NCBI GenBank assembly: GCA_038120095.1
Contig: JAYOKZ010000003.1
Span: 101,011 to 165,010, forward strand
Length of the DNA stretch: 64,000 bases
Source of the DNA: UBA2589 sp038120095
GTDB taxonomy: Bacteria > Gemmatimonadota > Gemmatimonadetes > Longimicrobiales > Gaopeijiaceae
Direction of reading: 5' to 3'
Under the pieces are notes generated by a model. It saw only the letters and a list, made by a program, of their open reading frames with translations, ran no database searches and had not been told where the DNA came from. Numbering within the stretch: position 1 is the stretch's first letter; every line of letters begins with the position of its first letter. The position numbers and the translations under genes were made by a program. Shown one piece after another: positions 55,211 through 64,000 of the stretch.

Positions 55211-56995
55211 CTAGATGCGGGCCTGGACGGTGTAGAGCTGGTGATAGCGCCCCTTCATGGCCATCAGCACATCGTGACGCCCTCGCTCCACGATTTCTCC
55301 TCCCTCGAGCACGAGGATGAGGTCGGCTCTCTGGATGGTGGTCAGCCGGTGGGCGATCACGATGGTCGTTCGGTCTCTCAGAAGGTCGTCCAGACTCGCC
55401 TGGATGAGGGCCTCACTCTCGGTATCGAGCGACGATGTCGCCTCATCGAGCAAGAGAATCCTCGGGTCGGCCAGCAGCGCTCGCGCGATCGTGACGCGTT
55501 GCCTTTGCCCTCCTGACAACTTCACGCCCCGCTCTCCGATGACGGTCTCCAACTTGTCAGGGAAGCGGTCGGTGAACTCGGTCACGTAGGCTTTTTGTGC
55601 GGCCTCGTCGATCTCGGCGTTGCTGGCGGCGGGCCTCGCAAATCGCAGGTTCTCCCGAATGGTGCCATCGAAGAGAAAATCATCCTGGAAGACGAGCCCG
55701 AGCTGCTTCCGGTAACTCGCCAGCTTCACTGTGCGCAGATCGACGCCGTCGACGACCACGCGGCCGGTGACTGGGGTGAGGAAGGAGGCAGCGAGGCCTG
55801 CCATCGTCGACTTACCTGATCCGGAGCTGCCTACCAACGCGACGACCATGCCCGGTCTCGCTTCGAACGACACCCCTTGAAGAACCGGCTTGTCCTCCTC
55901 GTACTGAAAGCGCACGTCGTCGAAGACGATGTGGCCTTCAACCGGGGGCATGACTTCGACGCGAACCGGGTCGTCGTCCTCTCGAGGCCACCCGAGAAGC
56001 TCCGAGGTTCGGTCGAGACCCGCGAACGCCTCGGTCATCTGAGTTCCGATGTTCGCCATCTGAATGACGGGGGCGATCATGAATCCCAGAAACAGGATGA
56101 ACGAGACGAGGTCACCGGCAGTCAGCTGCCCTTCGCCAATGAGCCAGCTCCCGTACCCGAGGATCAGCACACTGGCCATGCCCATGAAGAAGGTCCCGAG
56201 GCTGGTCACGAGGCTGGAGGTCGTGAGCGTGGTCTTCACATTGTCGAAGATCCGCATCACGCCATCGTGAAAAATCTCCCCTTCCTTCTCGATGGCATGA
56301 AAGCCCTTGATCACCCGGATGCCGCCGAGGGCCTCGGTCAGTCGACCAATCACATCGGCTCGGATCTTTCCTCGCTCGCGGAAGGCGGGCCTCAACGTCT
56401 GGAAGGCCCGGGTGGACACGAACCCGAATGCGGCGAGGGGCACGAGCGCGATCACCGTCATGATCGGATTGATGCGCACGAGAAACGTGAACGCCACGAT
56501 CGCCGTCACCGTTCCCCCCACCAGCTGAACGAGACCGGTGCCGACGAGATTTCTCACCCCCTCGACATCATCCATGATGCGAGACACGAGCTCGCCCGAT
56601 TTTGTGTTGTCGAAGACGTGCACCGGGAGCTGCAGCACGTGCTTCTGGACCTGCGCGCGCAAGCTCGCGATCAAATGCTGCGCCTCCACGCTCAGGAGCA
56701 TGGTGAGTGCATACGAGGTCGAGGCCTGAAGCAGGATCGCCACCGCAACGGCACCCAGGACGACATTCGCCTCGGGGACGGTTGTGAGCCCCAGGGGGTC
56801 ACCACTCAGATCCGAGGGCGTCGGCAGCGCGCCGTCGATCAGGTATTTCGAGGCGCCGGGCAGCACGAGGCCGGAAAGGCGATTGAGCAGGATGAGGAAA
56901 AGTCCGAGACCGATCAGCCTCTTGCGTGGCCAGATGATCTCTTCGAAGGCGTGCCGAAGGCTTGCGCCCGAAATTTTCTTCTTCGTTCTGGTCAT
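55211..56995 (-). CDS. ABC exporter, fused permease and ATPase (MsbA-like)
   Basis: This 594-residue half-transporter starts at the ATG 56995 (MTRTKKKIS), with a weak ribosome-binding site. Residues of about 25-330 form six membrane helices of the ABC_membrane domain. The ATPase follows with Walker A GSSGSGKST, the Q-loop VFQDDFLFDGTI, the signature LSGGQRQR, Walker B ILLLDEATS and the H-loop AHRL. It would work as a homodimer exporting lipids, lipopolysaccharide precursors or drugs; the substrate cannot be told. It stands alone on the minus strand between plus-strand lipoprotein genes. Confidence 0.92.
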   Translation of the reverse strand: MTRTKKKISGASLRHAFEEIIWPRKRLIGLGLFLILLNRLSGLVLPGASKYLIDGALPTPSDLSGDPLGLTTVPEANVVLGAVAVAILLQASTSYALTMLLSVEAQHLIASLRAQVQKHVLQLPVHVFDNTKSGELVSRIMDDVEGVRNLVGTGLVQLVGGTVTAIVAFTFLVRINPIMTVIALVPLAAFGFVSTRAFQTLRPAFRERGKIRADVIGRLTEALGGIRVIKGFHAIEKEGEIFHDGVMRIFDNVKTTLTTSSLVTSLGTFFMGMASVLILGYGSWLIGEGQLTAGDLVSFILFLGFMIAPVIQMANIGTQMTEAFAGLDRTSELLGWPREDDDPVRVEVMPPVEGHIVFDDVRFQYEEDKPVLQGVSFEARPGMVVALVGSSGSGKSTMAGLAASFLTPVTGRVVVDGVDLRTVKLASYRKQLGLVFQDDFLFDGTIRENLRFARPAASNAEIDEAAQKAYVTEFTDRFPDKLETVIGERGVKLSGGQRQRVTIARALLADPRILLLDEATSSLDTESEALIQASLDDLLRDRTTIVIAHRLTTIQRADLILVLEGGEIVERGRHDVLMAMKGRYHQLYTVQARI

Positions 56996-57085
56996 GGTTC
57001 GAGAAGATACACGATCGACGGCCCTTTGCGGATGCAGCGGAGTACAAACCATCTTCCATTGACTCTGGACTTGCCGGGAGATGGT

Positions 57086-57520
57086 GTGGTCGCTGTCCGT
57101 CGTTCTCTCTTCGCGCTCCTTCTTCCTCTCGTGTCGTCGTGTGTGGGCGAGACCGTCCTTGGATTTGAAATCGGCGACATCGGAGGCCTGTGGATCGCTG
57201 CTCAGTATGAGTTCGTTCGTACGTCGAGCTCGTCGGATCGGGTGAACATCATCGCTCGTGATGGTGCCTCTTTCATCCTTTCGGTCGATGACTCCGTTCG
57301 CCCACCGATCGTCGGGTCGACGCTCGACGACGGCTCGGGCATGGTGACGAGCCGTTCCGGTACCGTGGACATTCGGGATGGGACGATCGCCCTTGGCGAT
57401 GAGGAATTCGTGGCGAACCACGATCGGAACCGTATGACTCTGATCAACGAAGCCGGGTCGTTTGATTTCGGGAACGGAACCCAACCCGCGACCGTGGTGA
57501 TCACCCTGGATCGCGTCTGA
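57086..57520 (+). CDS. Small hypothetical lipoprotein
   Basis: The start is taken at GTG 57086, with GGGAG five bases upstream; an ATG upstream would not give a clean leader. The leader MVAVRRSLFALLLPLVSSC ends in a lipobox. The mature protein of about 125 residues has beta-strand patterns (GLWIAAQYEFVRTSS, RVNIIARDGASFILSVDDS, TVDIRDGTIALGDEEF) compatible with a lipocalin-like or small barrel fold. No family is recognised. It is divergent from the ABC exporter with 90 bases between starts. Confidence 0.6.
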   Translation: MVAVRRSLFALLLPLVSSCVGETVLGFEIGDIGGLWIAAQYEFVRTSSSSDRVNIIARDGASFILSVDDSVRPPIVGSTLDDGSGMVTSRSGTVDIRDGTIALGDEEFVANHDRNRMTLINEAGSFDFGNGTQPATVVITLDRV

Positions 57521-57671
57521 CGAGGGTGTTGGTGCGACGGCGACCGAGGCCCCTTGGGTGGGCCTTCTGCGGCATGTAGGTTAGCCGTTCCTCGCGCAGG
57601 ATCCGGTGGCTCCACCACGGGTACTGCGCCCTCGGCAGCTCGATCAGTCGGCGGAATTCCGCTCAGCAGTC

Positions 57672-60125
57672 ATGGCCAACCAAGAGAAAGACGGGTACGT
57701 CCCGTCTGCGGTGGAAGACAAGTGGCAGCGGCTCTGGGAAGAGCGCGGAACGAACACGCTGTCTCGTGAGGAACTCCAGAACGCAGAGGACCCGTTCTAC
57801 AACCTCATGATGTTCCCCTACCCCTCGGCGGAGGGGCTTCATGTAGGGAACATCTATGCGTTCACCGGGGCCGACGTGCACGGACGGTACCAGAGGCTCC
57901 TGGGAAAGACCGTCTTCGAGCCGATGGGCTTCGACGCGTTCGGTATCCACTCCGAGAACTTCGCACTGAAGATCGGCACGCATCCGATGGATCTGATTCC
58001 GTCGAATGTGAAGAACTTCACTCGTCAGTTGCGCCGCATCGGCGGCATGTTCGACTGGAACCACTCGGTCGACACCACCGACCCCTCCTACTACCGGTGG
58101 ACCCAGTGGATCTTCCTGCAATTCTTCAAGGCAGGACTGGCCGAGCGTAAGGAAGCTCCGGTCAATTGGTGCCCGTCCTGCATGACCGTCCTTGCGAATG
58201 AACAGGTCATCGGAGGGGAATGCGAGCGGTGCTCAACGGCGGTCGAGCAGAGACGGATCGCTCAGTGGTTCTTCCGGATCACCGACTACGCGCAGCGCCT
58301 GCTGGACAACCTGGATCGGATCGATTGGTCCGACACGACGCTCAAGGCTCAGAAGAACTGGATCGGACGCAGTACGGGGGCACAGCTGCACTTCCCCGTG
58401 ATCGATTCCGAAGGAAACGAGACGGGCACGCAGATCGAAGTGTACACGACGCGGCCCGATACGGTGTTCGGCGCAACGTATGTGGTCCTGTCGCCCGAGC
58501 ATCCCCTGGTAGGGGTCGTGACGATGGATGGACTGCGAGCGCCGGTTTACGCCTACGTCGACAAGGCTGAGAAGAAGGATCTCGTTGCTCGACAGAAGGC
58601 CGACAAGACGAAGACGGGGGTTCCAACCGGCGGGTTCTGTCGGAATCCGGCGACCGGCGAGAGGATCCCGATCTGGGTCGCCGACTACGTTCTGATGGAG
58701 TACGGGACTGGGGCCATCATGGCCGTTCCCGGCCACGATACGCGTGATTTCGAGTTCGCCGAGCAGTTCGAGTTGCCGATCGTTCGGGTGGTAGCCGGTC
58801 CCGATGACGACAGTGACACACCCCTGGAAGAGGCGTATGTAGGCCCCGGCCGACTGGTGAACTCGGGGCAGTTCTCGGGGACGGACGTATCCGAGTCCGT
58901 CGAGCGAGTGACGGCGTGGGCTTCGGAGCAGGGTTGGGGAGAGGCCAAGGTCAACTTCCGCCTGCACGACTGGTGCATCTCCCGTCAGCGATACTGGGGG
59001 CCTCCGATCCCGATTGTCCATTGTGACGCGTGCGGGCCGGTGGCAGTCCCCGAGGAGCAGCTCCCCGTGCTTCTGCCTCGGGTCGAGGATTTCAAACCCG
59101 ACGCGTCAGGCGTGAGCCCGTTGGCACGAGTTCAGGAGTGGTTCCAGACCACGTGTCCCGAGTGCGGCGCGGAGGCGCGGAGAGAGACCGACGTTTCGGA
59201 CACCTTCCTCGATTCGGGCTGGTACTTCATCCGCTACCCCTCTGCCGACTTCGAAGCAACACCGTTCGACAGCGCGATCACGAGTCGCTGGCTGCCGGTG
59301 GACACCTATATCGGCGGTAACGAGCATGCGGTCCTGCATCTGCTCTACTCACGGTTCATCACGATGGTGCTCAAGGACCTCGGTCACATCGATTTCGAGG
59401 AGCCGTACGATGTCTTCCGGGCGCACGGGTTGATCATCGCCGATGGCGCGAAGATGTCGAAGAGCAAGGGCAACGTGATCGTGCCGGATCCGATCATCGA
59501 AGAATTCGGAGCCGACACGTTCCGCACCTACCTGATGTTCCTCGGCCCCTTCGAGGAGGGTGGTGACTATCGGCCGCAGGGAATCCAGGGTCCGTTCGGT
59601 TTCCTGCATCGTTTGTGGGATACCGCGGTGTCGGCTGGAGATGGTGATCCGGATCCGGCCGTGGAACGGAAGGTGCACCAGACGATCCGTCAGGTGAGCG
59701 AGCAGATCCCGACCCTCGGTTACAACACTGCGATTGCGGCGATGATGGAGTGTCTGAACGTGATCCGGTCCGGCGGGCGTTCGGCGGTGCGCGCGGAGAT
59801 CGAGCCACTGGTGGTCATGGTCGCCCCGTTTGCGCCCCATATGGCGGAGGAACTGTGGGAGCGACTCGGACACGACGGAAGTATGTTCGACGGTGCGAAC
59901 TGGCCCCGGTTCGATGCGTCGAAGGCGGTTGAGTCCGCGATCGAGGTCGCGGTTCAGGTGAATGGGAAGCTGCGCGCGACGATCGTCGTCGCGACCGACG
60001 CCAGCGAGTCGGAGGTCGTGGCCGTGGCTCGTGCGGAAGACAATGTGGTTCGGCACCTCGAGGGCCGTGCGGAGCGCCGAGTCATTTACGTCCCCGGGCG
60101 ACTCGTGAACTTCGTGGTGGGGTGA
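57672..60125 (+). CDS. leuS: Leucyl-tRNA synthetase
   Basis: This 817-residue enzyme charges tRNA-Leu. The ATG at 57672 (MANQEKDGYVPS) is chosen over the upstream frame. The class I signatures are YPSAEGLHVGN in the HIGH position and AKMSKSKGNVI for KMSKS. A zinc-binding segment (WCPSCMTVLANEQV...CERC) and the CP1 editing insert (GFCRNPATGERIPIWVADYVL, GHDTRDFEFAEQF) are intact. HVGN in place of HxGH fits one LeuRS subtype, so I do not regard it as a defect. An essential housekeeping gene; 92 bases precede the transketolase. Confidence 0.96.
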   Translation: MANQEKDGYVPSAVEDKWQRLWEERGTNTLSREELQNAEDPFYNLMMFPYPSAEGLHVGNIYAFTGADVHGRYQRLLGKTVFEPMGFDAFGIHSENFALKIGTHPMDLIPSNVKNFTRQLRRIGGMFDWNHSVDTTDPSYYRWTQWIFLQFFKAGLAERKEAPVNWCPSCMTVLANEQVIGGECERCSTAVEQRRIAQWFFRITDYAQRLLDNLDRIDWSDTTLKAQKNWIGRSTGAQLHFPVIDSEGNETGTQIEVYTTRPDTVFGATYVVLSPEHPLVGVVTMDGLRAPVYAYVDKAEKKDLVARQKADKTKTGVPTGGFCRNPATGERIPIWVADYVLMEYGTGAIMAVPGHDTRDFEFAEQFELPIVRVVAGPDDDSDTPLEEAYVGPGRLVNSGQFSGTDVSESVERVTAWASEQGWGEAKVNFRLHDWCISRQRYWGPPIPIVHCDACGPVAVPEEQLPVLLPRVEDFKPDASGVSPLARVQEWFQTTCPECGAEARRETDVSDTFLDSGWYFIRYPSADFEATPFDSAITSRWLPVDTYIGGNEHAVLHLLYSRFITMVLKDLGHIDFEEPYDVFRAHGLIIADGAKMSKSKGNVIVPDPIIEEFGADTFRTYLMFLGPFEEGGDYRPQGIQGPFGFLHRLWDTAVSAGDGDPDPAVERKVHQTIRQVSEQIPTLGYNTAIAAMMECLNVIRSGGRSAVRAEIEPLVVMVAPFAPHMAEELWERLGHDGSMFDGANWPRFDASKAVESAIEVAVQVNGKLRATIVVATDASESEVVAVARAEDNVVRHLEGRAERRVIYVPGRLVNFVVG

Positions 60126-60217
60126 CCCCGGTAGCGCTTTGATCGATCTGGGCGACAGGACGGTGCCGCATGGGGTGCTGGGGATGAGACATTGATCCAA
60201 GCGAACAGGGACAAGTG

Positions 60218-62260
60218 ATGAGTTCGACCGAACAACTGGCGATCGACGCGATCCGTGTCCTTTCGATGGACGCGGTGCAAAAGGCCAATTCCGGGCATCC
60301 GGGAACCCCGATGGCCCTGGCCCCTGTCGGGTACGTGCTCTACCACCGCCACCTCAATCACAACCCTGCCAACCCGGGCTGGCTCGATCGTGACCGCTTT
60401 ATTTTGTCGGTCGGTCATGCGTCCATGCTCGTCTACTCACTCCTCCACCTCAGTGGCTACGACCTCACGGAGGAGGACATCCGTAACTTCCGACAGTGGG
60501 GTGCGCCGACCGCGGGTCACCCCGAATACGGACACGTCCCCGGCGTGGAAACCACCACGGGACCACTGGGTCAGGGGGTAGCCAACTCCGTCGGCTTTGC
60601 ACTCGCAGAGCGTTGGCTTGGCGCGCACTTCAACCGACCCGGTCATCAAATCGTGGATCATCGGACGTATGTTCTGTGCTCCGACGGTGATGTGATGGAA
60701 GGGGTCTCGCACGAGGCTGCCGAGATCGCAGGGCACCAGAGACTCGGCAAGCTCATCTGGATCTTCGACGACAATCGGATCACGATCGAGGGCTCGACGG
60801 ACCTGTCGACCTCGACCGATCAGGCAGCTCGGTTCGCTGGCTACGGTTGGCATGTGGTTCACGTCGCCGACGGTAATGATCTCGACGAGATCGACCGCGC
60901 CATCACGGAGGCGAAGCAGGAAACGGCACGCCCGTCCCTGATCATCCTTCGCACGACGATCGCGTACGGATCTCCGGGGAAGGCGGGAAGTGCGTCGTCT
61001 CATGGGGCGCCACTCGGAGAAGCGGAGATCGAGGCCACCAAGCAGAACCTCGGATATCCGTCGCTGGAACCGTTCTACGTGGATGAAGGAGCACGTGCCC
61101 ACTGGCGTCAGTGCCGGGTCAGGGGTGAGCAGCTTGAGGATGACTGGGAACGACGTTTCGCATCCTATCGGGCTGAGTATCCGGAACTCGCTGATCAGTA
61201 CGAGGCACTCATGGCAGGTCGGCTGCCTGCTGGCTGGGATGCCGACGTTCCGGCACTCGCCGAGAGTACGTCGGCGGACGCGACGCGTGGCTGGTCGGGA
61301 AAGGTGATCCAGGGTCTCGCGGCCGGTATGCCAAACCTGGTCGGAGGGTCGGCCGACCTGGGCGGGTCGAACAAGACGGACATCGACGGTGCGGATAGCA
61401 TGCTGCCGAGGTCACCGGGTGGGCGTGTCGTTCACTACGGAGTCCGGGAGCATGCGATGGGCTCGATCATGAATGGCATGACACTGCATGGAGGCCTTCG
61501 ACCGTATGCGGGCACATTCCTGATCTTCTCCGACTACATGCGTCCGGCCATCCGACTCGCCGGACTCATGGGTCAGCCTCCCATCTACGTCTTCTCGCAT
61601 GATTCAATCGGGCTTGGAGAGGACGGGCCCACGCATCAGCCGATCGAACAGCTGTCCTCTCTGAGGGCGATTCCGAATGTCATGGATCTCCGGCCGGGTG
61701 ATGGGCCTGAGACGGAGGTGGCATGGCGGGTCGCAGTCGAGCGAAGCGATGGGCCCTCGTTCCTCGCCCTGAGTCGTCAGAAGGTGCCGGTCCTCGCCCG
61801 GATCGGCAGTGCAGCGGCGGCTGAGAATACCGCCGTCCGCGGCCTTGCCTCAGCCGAGGGGCTGCGAAGGGGCGCGTACGTACTGGCGGAGGCCTCGGAA
61901 GGCGAGCCGGTGGTACTGATCGTCGCGAGTGGATCCGAGTTGTCATTGGCGCTCGAGGCTCGGTCCGTACTGGAGCATGAGGGGATTCCAACCCGCGTTG
62001 TGAGCATGCCCAGCTGGCATCTTTTCGCGAAACAGGACGTCGCCTACCGGGACGAGGTGTTTCCACCCACGCTGAAAGCCCGCGTATCGGTGGAGGCGGG
62101 AAGCACGTTCGGCTGGGAGCGATGGATCGGAGCCGAAGGGCATGCGATCGGAATCGATCACTTCGGGGCTTCGGCGCCGGCCGATGTACTCTACGAGAAA
62201 TTCGGGATCACGGTGGATGCCATCGTAGCTGCCGCGAACGCGGTGCGGCGGGGAGCCTAG
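60218..62260 (+). CDS. tkt: Transketolase
   Basis: This 680-residue enzyme moves two-carbon ketol units in the pentose phosphate pathway using thiamine diphosphate. The ATG at 60218 is six bases after AGGGA. N-terminal domain: MDAVQKANSGHPGTPMALAP and the cofactor motif CSDGDVMEGVSHEAAEIAG...DDNRITIEG. Middle domain: GGSADLGGSNKT, YGVREHAMGSIMNG and HDSIGLGEDGPTHQPIEQL. The C-terminal domain is intact. Length is normal. It is downstream of leuS on the same strand. Confidence 0.96.
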   Translation: MSSTEQLAIDAIRVLSMDAVQKANSGHPGTPMALAPVGYVLYHRHLNHNPANPGWLDRDRFILSVGHASMLVYSLLHLSGYDLTEEDIRNFRQWGAPTAGHPEYGHVPGVETTTGPLGQGVANSVGFALAERWLGAHFNRPGHQIVDHRTYVLCSDGDVMEGVSHEAAEIAGHQRLGKLIWIFDDNRITIEGSTDLSTSTDQAARFAGYGWHVVHVADGNDLDEIDRAITEAKQETARPSLIILRTTIAYGSPGKAGSASSHGAPLGEAEIEATKQNLGYPSLEPFYVDEGARAHWRQCRVRGEQLEDDWERRFASYRAEYPELADQYEALMAGRLPAGWDADVPALAESTSADATRGWSGKVIQGLAAGMPNLVGGSADLGGSNKTDIDGADSMLPRSPGGRVVHYGVREHAMGSIMNGMTLHGGLRPYAGTFLIFSDYMRPAIRLAGLMGQPPIYVFSHDSIGLGEDGPTHQPIEQLSSLRAIPNVMDLRPGDGPETEVAWRVAVERSDGPSFLALSRQKVPVLARIGSAAAAENTAVRGLASAEGLRRGAYVLAEASEGEPVVLIVASGSELSLALEARSVLEHEGIPTRVVSMPSWHLFAKQDVAYRDEVFPPTLKARVSVEAGSTFGWERWIGAEGHAIGIDHFGASAPADVLYEKFGITVDAIVAAANAVRRGA

Positions 62261-62311
62261 AACATCCGGAGTGCCGCTCGAGTGGTTGCGCGATGGCGGA
62301 ACCATCGAGCC

Positions 62312-63043
62312 ATGGGCCCTCGTGGCTTTGCAGTGTTCACGGCGGTGTTGGTGTTCCATTCTCCCGCGGTCGGGCAGGAAATCCGGGGTCGGGTTCTGGA
62401 CGGTGCCACGGACCGTCCGGTTGCAGGTGCCCTGGTGCGACTCGTCGATGATTCGGGGTCCGCGACCTCTGTGACACTCGCCGATTCCGCCGGAGTCTAC
62501 CGGATCGGCGTCCCGGGTGCCGGTGTCTTTCGCCTGTCCGCCGAGCGGCTCGGGTATACCCCGATGGAAACACCGCCTCTTCGGGCTCTGACTGCCGACG
62601 CGGTTTACCCCCTCGATCTTCTCATGGGGCCTGATCCCGTCGCCATCCAGGGCTTCACAGTCGAAACTCGACGGGTTTCAGACGAGCAGGTGGATCGCAG
62701 TGTCCGTCACATGGTGGGTCTCAGCGTTCGGTCATTGCGCTTCGAGCCGATACGATACGATGACATCCAGGCGCATATCGAGGCGGGGCGTGTCCTCGAA
62801 GACCTGATTCGGTGGGAAGCCGGAGCAGGACTCGTCGTCAGGCTCACCACTGAAGGAACCTGTTACGGGCTCCGCGGCCGCTGTCTTCCGATCTACATGA
62901 ATGGAGTTCCGGTCAATCAACTGTTTGCCGGTGACTGGCCACTCGATCTCATCTACACGATCGTCATCGTGTCTCCTGTAGACGGATCCATCATCTATCC
63001 ATCCGGAGCGATCCTTCTCTACTCGGAGGGTTGGCTTCGTTAG
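62312..63043 (+). CDS. Secreted carboxypeptidase-regulatory-like / TonB-plug-like protein
   Basis: This 243-residue protein starts at the ATG 62312 (MGPRGFAVFTAVLVFHSPAVGQE, a signal peptide). Residues 25-110 form a CarboxypepD_reg-like domain (IRGRVLDGATDRPVAGALVRLVDD, FRLSAERLGYTPMET). The remainder resembles the plug of TonB-dependent receptors (YDDIQAHIEAGRVLEDLIRW, RCLPIYMNGVPVNQLF, DLIYTIVIVSPVDGSIIYPSGAILLY), but no beta-barrel follows. It therefore seems a plug-only protein rather than a truncated receptor, since the frame ends cleanly. It follows transketolase by 51 bases. Confidence 0.68.
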   Translation: MGPRGFAVFTAVLVFHSPAVGQEIRGRVLDGATDRPVAGALVRLVDDSGSATSVTLADSAGVYRIGVPGAGVFRLSAERLGYTPMETPPLRALTADAVYPLDLLMGPDPVAIQGFTVETRRVSDEQVDRSVRHMVGLSVRSLRFEPIRYDDIQAHIEAGRVLEDLIRWEAGAGLVVRLTTEGTCYGLRGRCLPIYMNGVPVNQLFAGDWPLDLIYTIVIVSPVDGSIIYPSGAILLYSEGWLR

Positions 63044-63084
63044 CGCATTCCGGGCCAGGGCGTCGGGTCGGGCGGAGATCGACG

Positions 63085-63735
63085 CTAGATGTCTCTCAGT
63101 GCTCCGGGGATGGGAGGGACTCGATCGACCGCGAGTCGTCGGCTGCGTCGGCGCCGGACGGGACGCTCGTACAAACGGGTTGGCTGGCACCCCGATCGCC
63201 GGGCCCACGCTCTCCATGATGCACCGTGCCCACGCGCTCCGGATTCGAGCCAGTCCGCAGCGTGTGCCATCTCGTGCAGCAGGGTATCCGCACGCTCAGC
63301 CCCATTTCCCGGGAGCATCAGATCACAGTTGAGTGCGATTTCGATGACGTATCGCGTCCCGTCGCTCCGCTCTCCGGGTACCATGTGACCGAGCGTGGAG
63401 CGCATCCGCGCGCTGAGGCGAACTGGGAGTGTGTCAGGCAGGACGCCAGCAAAGCGCGTCTGATTGAAGTACCGATAGATTGCCGAGAGGTAGGCGCGTT
63501 GACCGGGATTCGCGCAGCAGTGGGTGATGTGGTCATCAATTCCGGCCTGCGCCCTGTGCTCGTCGTGTGCCTCTCGTAACTGTGCGATCGCGCTGGCGAG
63601 CTCTGGCCAGGTACTGATCACCTTCGCGGCGTCTCGCGCTGCCGCCGTACGGACCTCTCCTTCGATGGCTAGCGCCGCAAACGCGTCCAGAATGTCTGGG
63701 GGCGCGTTTCGGTAGGCCTCATGGACGTTGAGCAT
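63085..63735 (-). CDS. SprT-like zinc metalloprotease-domain protein
   Basis: This 216-residue protein has the SprT-like core: TLPVRLSARMRSTLGHM, a beta segment (RYVIEIALNCDLML), and the zinc motif DTLLHEMAHAADWLE (HEXXH) followed by GHGASWRAWARRSGC, the region that supplies a third ligand. The C-terminus is very basic (RPVRRRRSRRLAV), which fits DNA binding. The ATG at 63735 is preceded by AAGGCGGA; a longer frame begins at GTG 63852. The function may be cleavage of DNA-protein crosslinks, as for Spartan-family enzymes, by inference. Confidence 0.75.
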   Translation of the reverse strand: MLNVHEAYRNAPPDILDAFAALAIEGEVRTAAARDAAKVISTWPELASAIAQLREAHDEHRAQAGIDDHITHCCANPGQRAYLSAIYRYFNQTRFAGVLPDTLPVRLSARMRSTLGHMVPGERSDGTRYVIEIALNCDLMLPGNGAERADTLLHEMAHAADWLESGARGHGASWRAWARRSGCQPTRLYERPVRRRRSRRLAVDRVPPIPGALRDI

Positions 63736-63911
63736 CGTTCCGCCTTGTGTGAGCGACCAGATCGTGCTCCGATTTCGGCGAAATCGTACGCAGGTTATGC
63801 GCGATGCTTTTCGTTCGTGAAGCTCTGACAGGAATTCGCTTGCGGTCAGCACGACGGGCCAGGGATCAGGAGCATGTCACGCAAATAAGAATGACACGAG
63901 ATGTCGTATCC

Positions 63912-63926
63912 AGTGAATCATTCACT
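63912..63926. promoter_or_regulatory. Palindromic operator-like site near right edge
   Basis: The sequence agtgaat, central c, attcact is a 7-bp inverted repeat in a stretch of lower GC than its surroundings, upstream of the SprT-like gene. It may be an operator or chance. From 63853 to the window end I see no gene. Confidence 0.3.
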
Positions 63927-64000
63927 ACCGTATATGGTGCGCGTTGGCAAAATGACTATTGCGTTCCGTTTGTCTTTTCTGTTTCGTTGGACGAGGAAAT

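Noticed and set aside
57830..57870. HVGN in place of HIGH in leucyl-tRNA synthetase as a possible defect
   Set aside because: The remaining motifs are intact and the surrounding sequence fits a coherent LeuRS subtype, so loss of function is unlikely.
1..64000. CRISPR arrays, insertion sequences, tRNA and rRNA genes
   Set aside because: I found no regularly spaced repeats, transposase genes or tRNA-like arms. The only clear tandem DNA repeat is the ACP array.

Overview
The window is about 64 kb of GC-rich bacterial chromosome with dense, mostly unipolar gene runs. It holds no rRNA, tRNA, CRISPR array or insertion sequence that I could see. The gene mix resembles marine Gemmatimonadota: a choice-of-anchor-B propeller protein, two DUF1028 proteins, DUF5117-type metalloprotease, S9 and M19 peptidases, PQQ-propeller lipoprotein, Tat-exported molybdo-flavoenzyme and many lipoproteins. 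That assignment is inference from gene content, not a phylogenetic result.

Layout. (1) 1-3253, minus strand: two secreted beta-propeller proteins, the first cut by the window edge. (2) 3443-5713, minus: a zinc-ribbon membrane protein and an SPFH/GYF protein, resembling part of the Bacillus YdjG/YdjI membrane-stress module. (3) 5910-6986: a DUF1028 protein with a peptidoglycan-binding-like tail. (4) 7346-24756, plus: the centrepiece, a polyunsaturated-fatty-acid/secondary-lipid synthase operon. Its order is PfaD-type enoyl reductase, KS-AT-ACP(n)-KR megasynthase, KS-CLF-AT-DH-DH megasynthase, Sfp-type phosphopantetheinyl transferase, VOC/glyoxalase-like protein and an exported asparaginase. 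The ACP array contains a 100-N assembly gap that cannot be the true length, because it breaks the reading frame. (5) 24797-28664: a lone receiver protein, an unrecognised 422-residue protein, and a convergent GspE/PilB-like protein fused to a receiver domain whose Walker A lysine is replaced.

(6) 28764-33454: an NTF2-like lipoprotein, a PQQ-propeller dehydrogenase-like lipoprotein, an amidohydrolase, and a tiny Cys-rich protein with its own promoter and a perfect 16-bp terminator. (7) 33521-50654: secreted hydrolases and an oxidoreductase: a HEXXH metalloprotease, a three-subunit Tat-exported xanthine-dehydrogenase-family enzyme, a D-aminoacylase-like lipoprotein, two amidases, an M19 dipeptidase, a second DUF1028 protein and an S9 peptidase. 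Together these suggest scavenging of peptides and amides. (8) 50651-57520: YajQ, a small outer-membrane barrel, an Omp85-like protein, small lipoproteins and an ABC exporter. (9) 57672-63735: leucyl-tRNA synthetase, transketolase, a TonB-plug-like secreted protein and a SprT-like protein.

The strongest candidate for something new is the lipid-synthase operon. Its architecture parallels the myxobacterial three-gene pfa type but lacks an acyltransferase/AGPAT tail and has an unusual accessory set. Second is the receiver-fused pseudo-GspE next to an unknown protein and a lone receiver.
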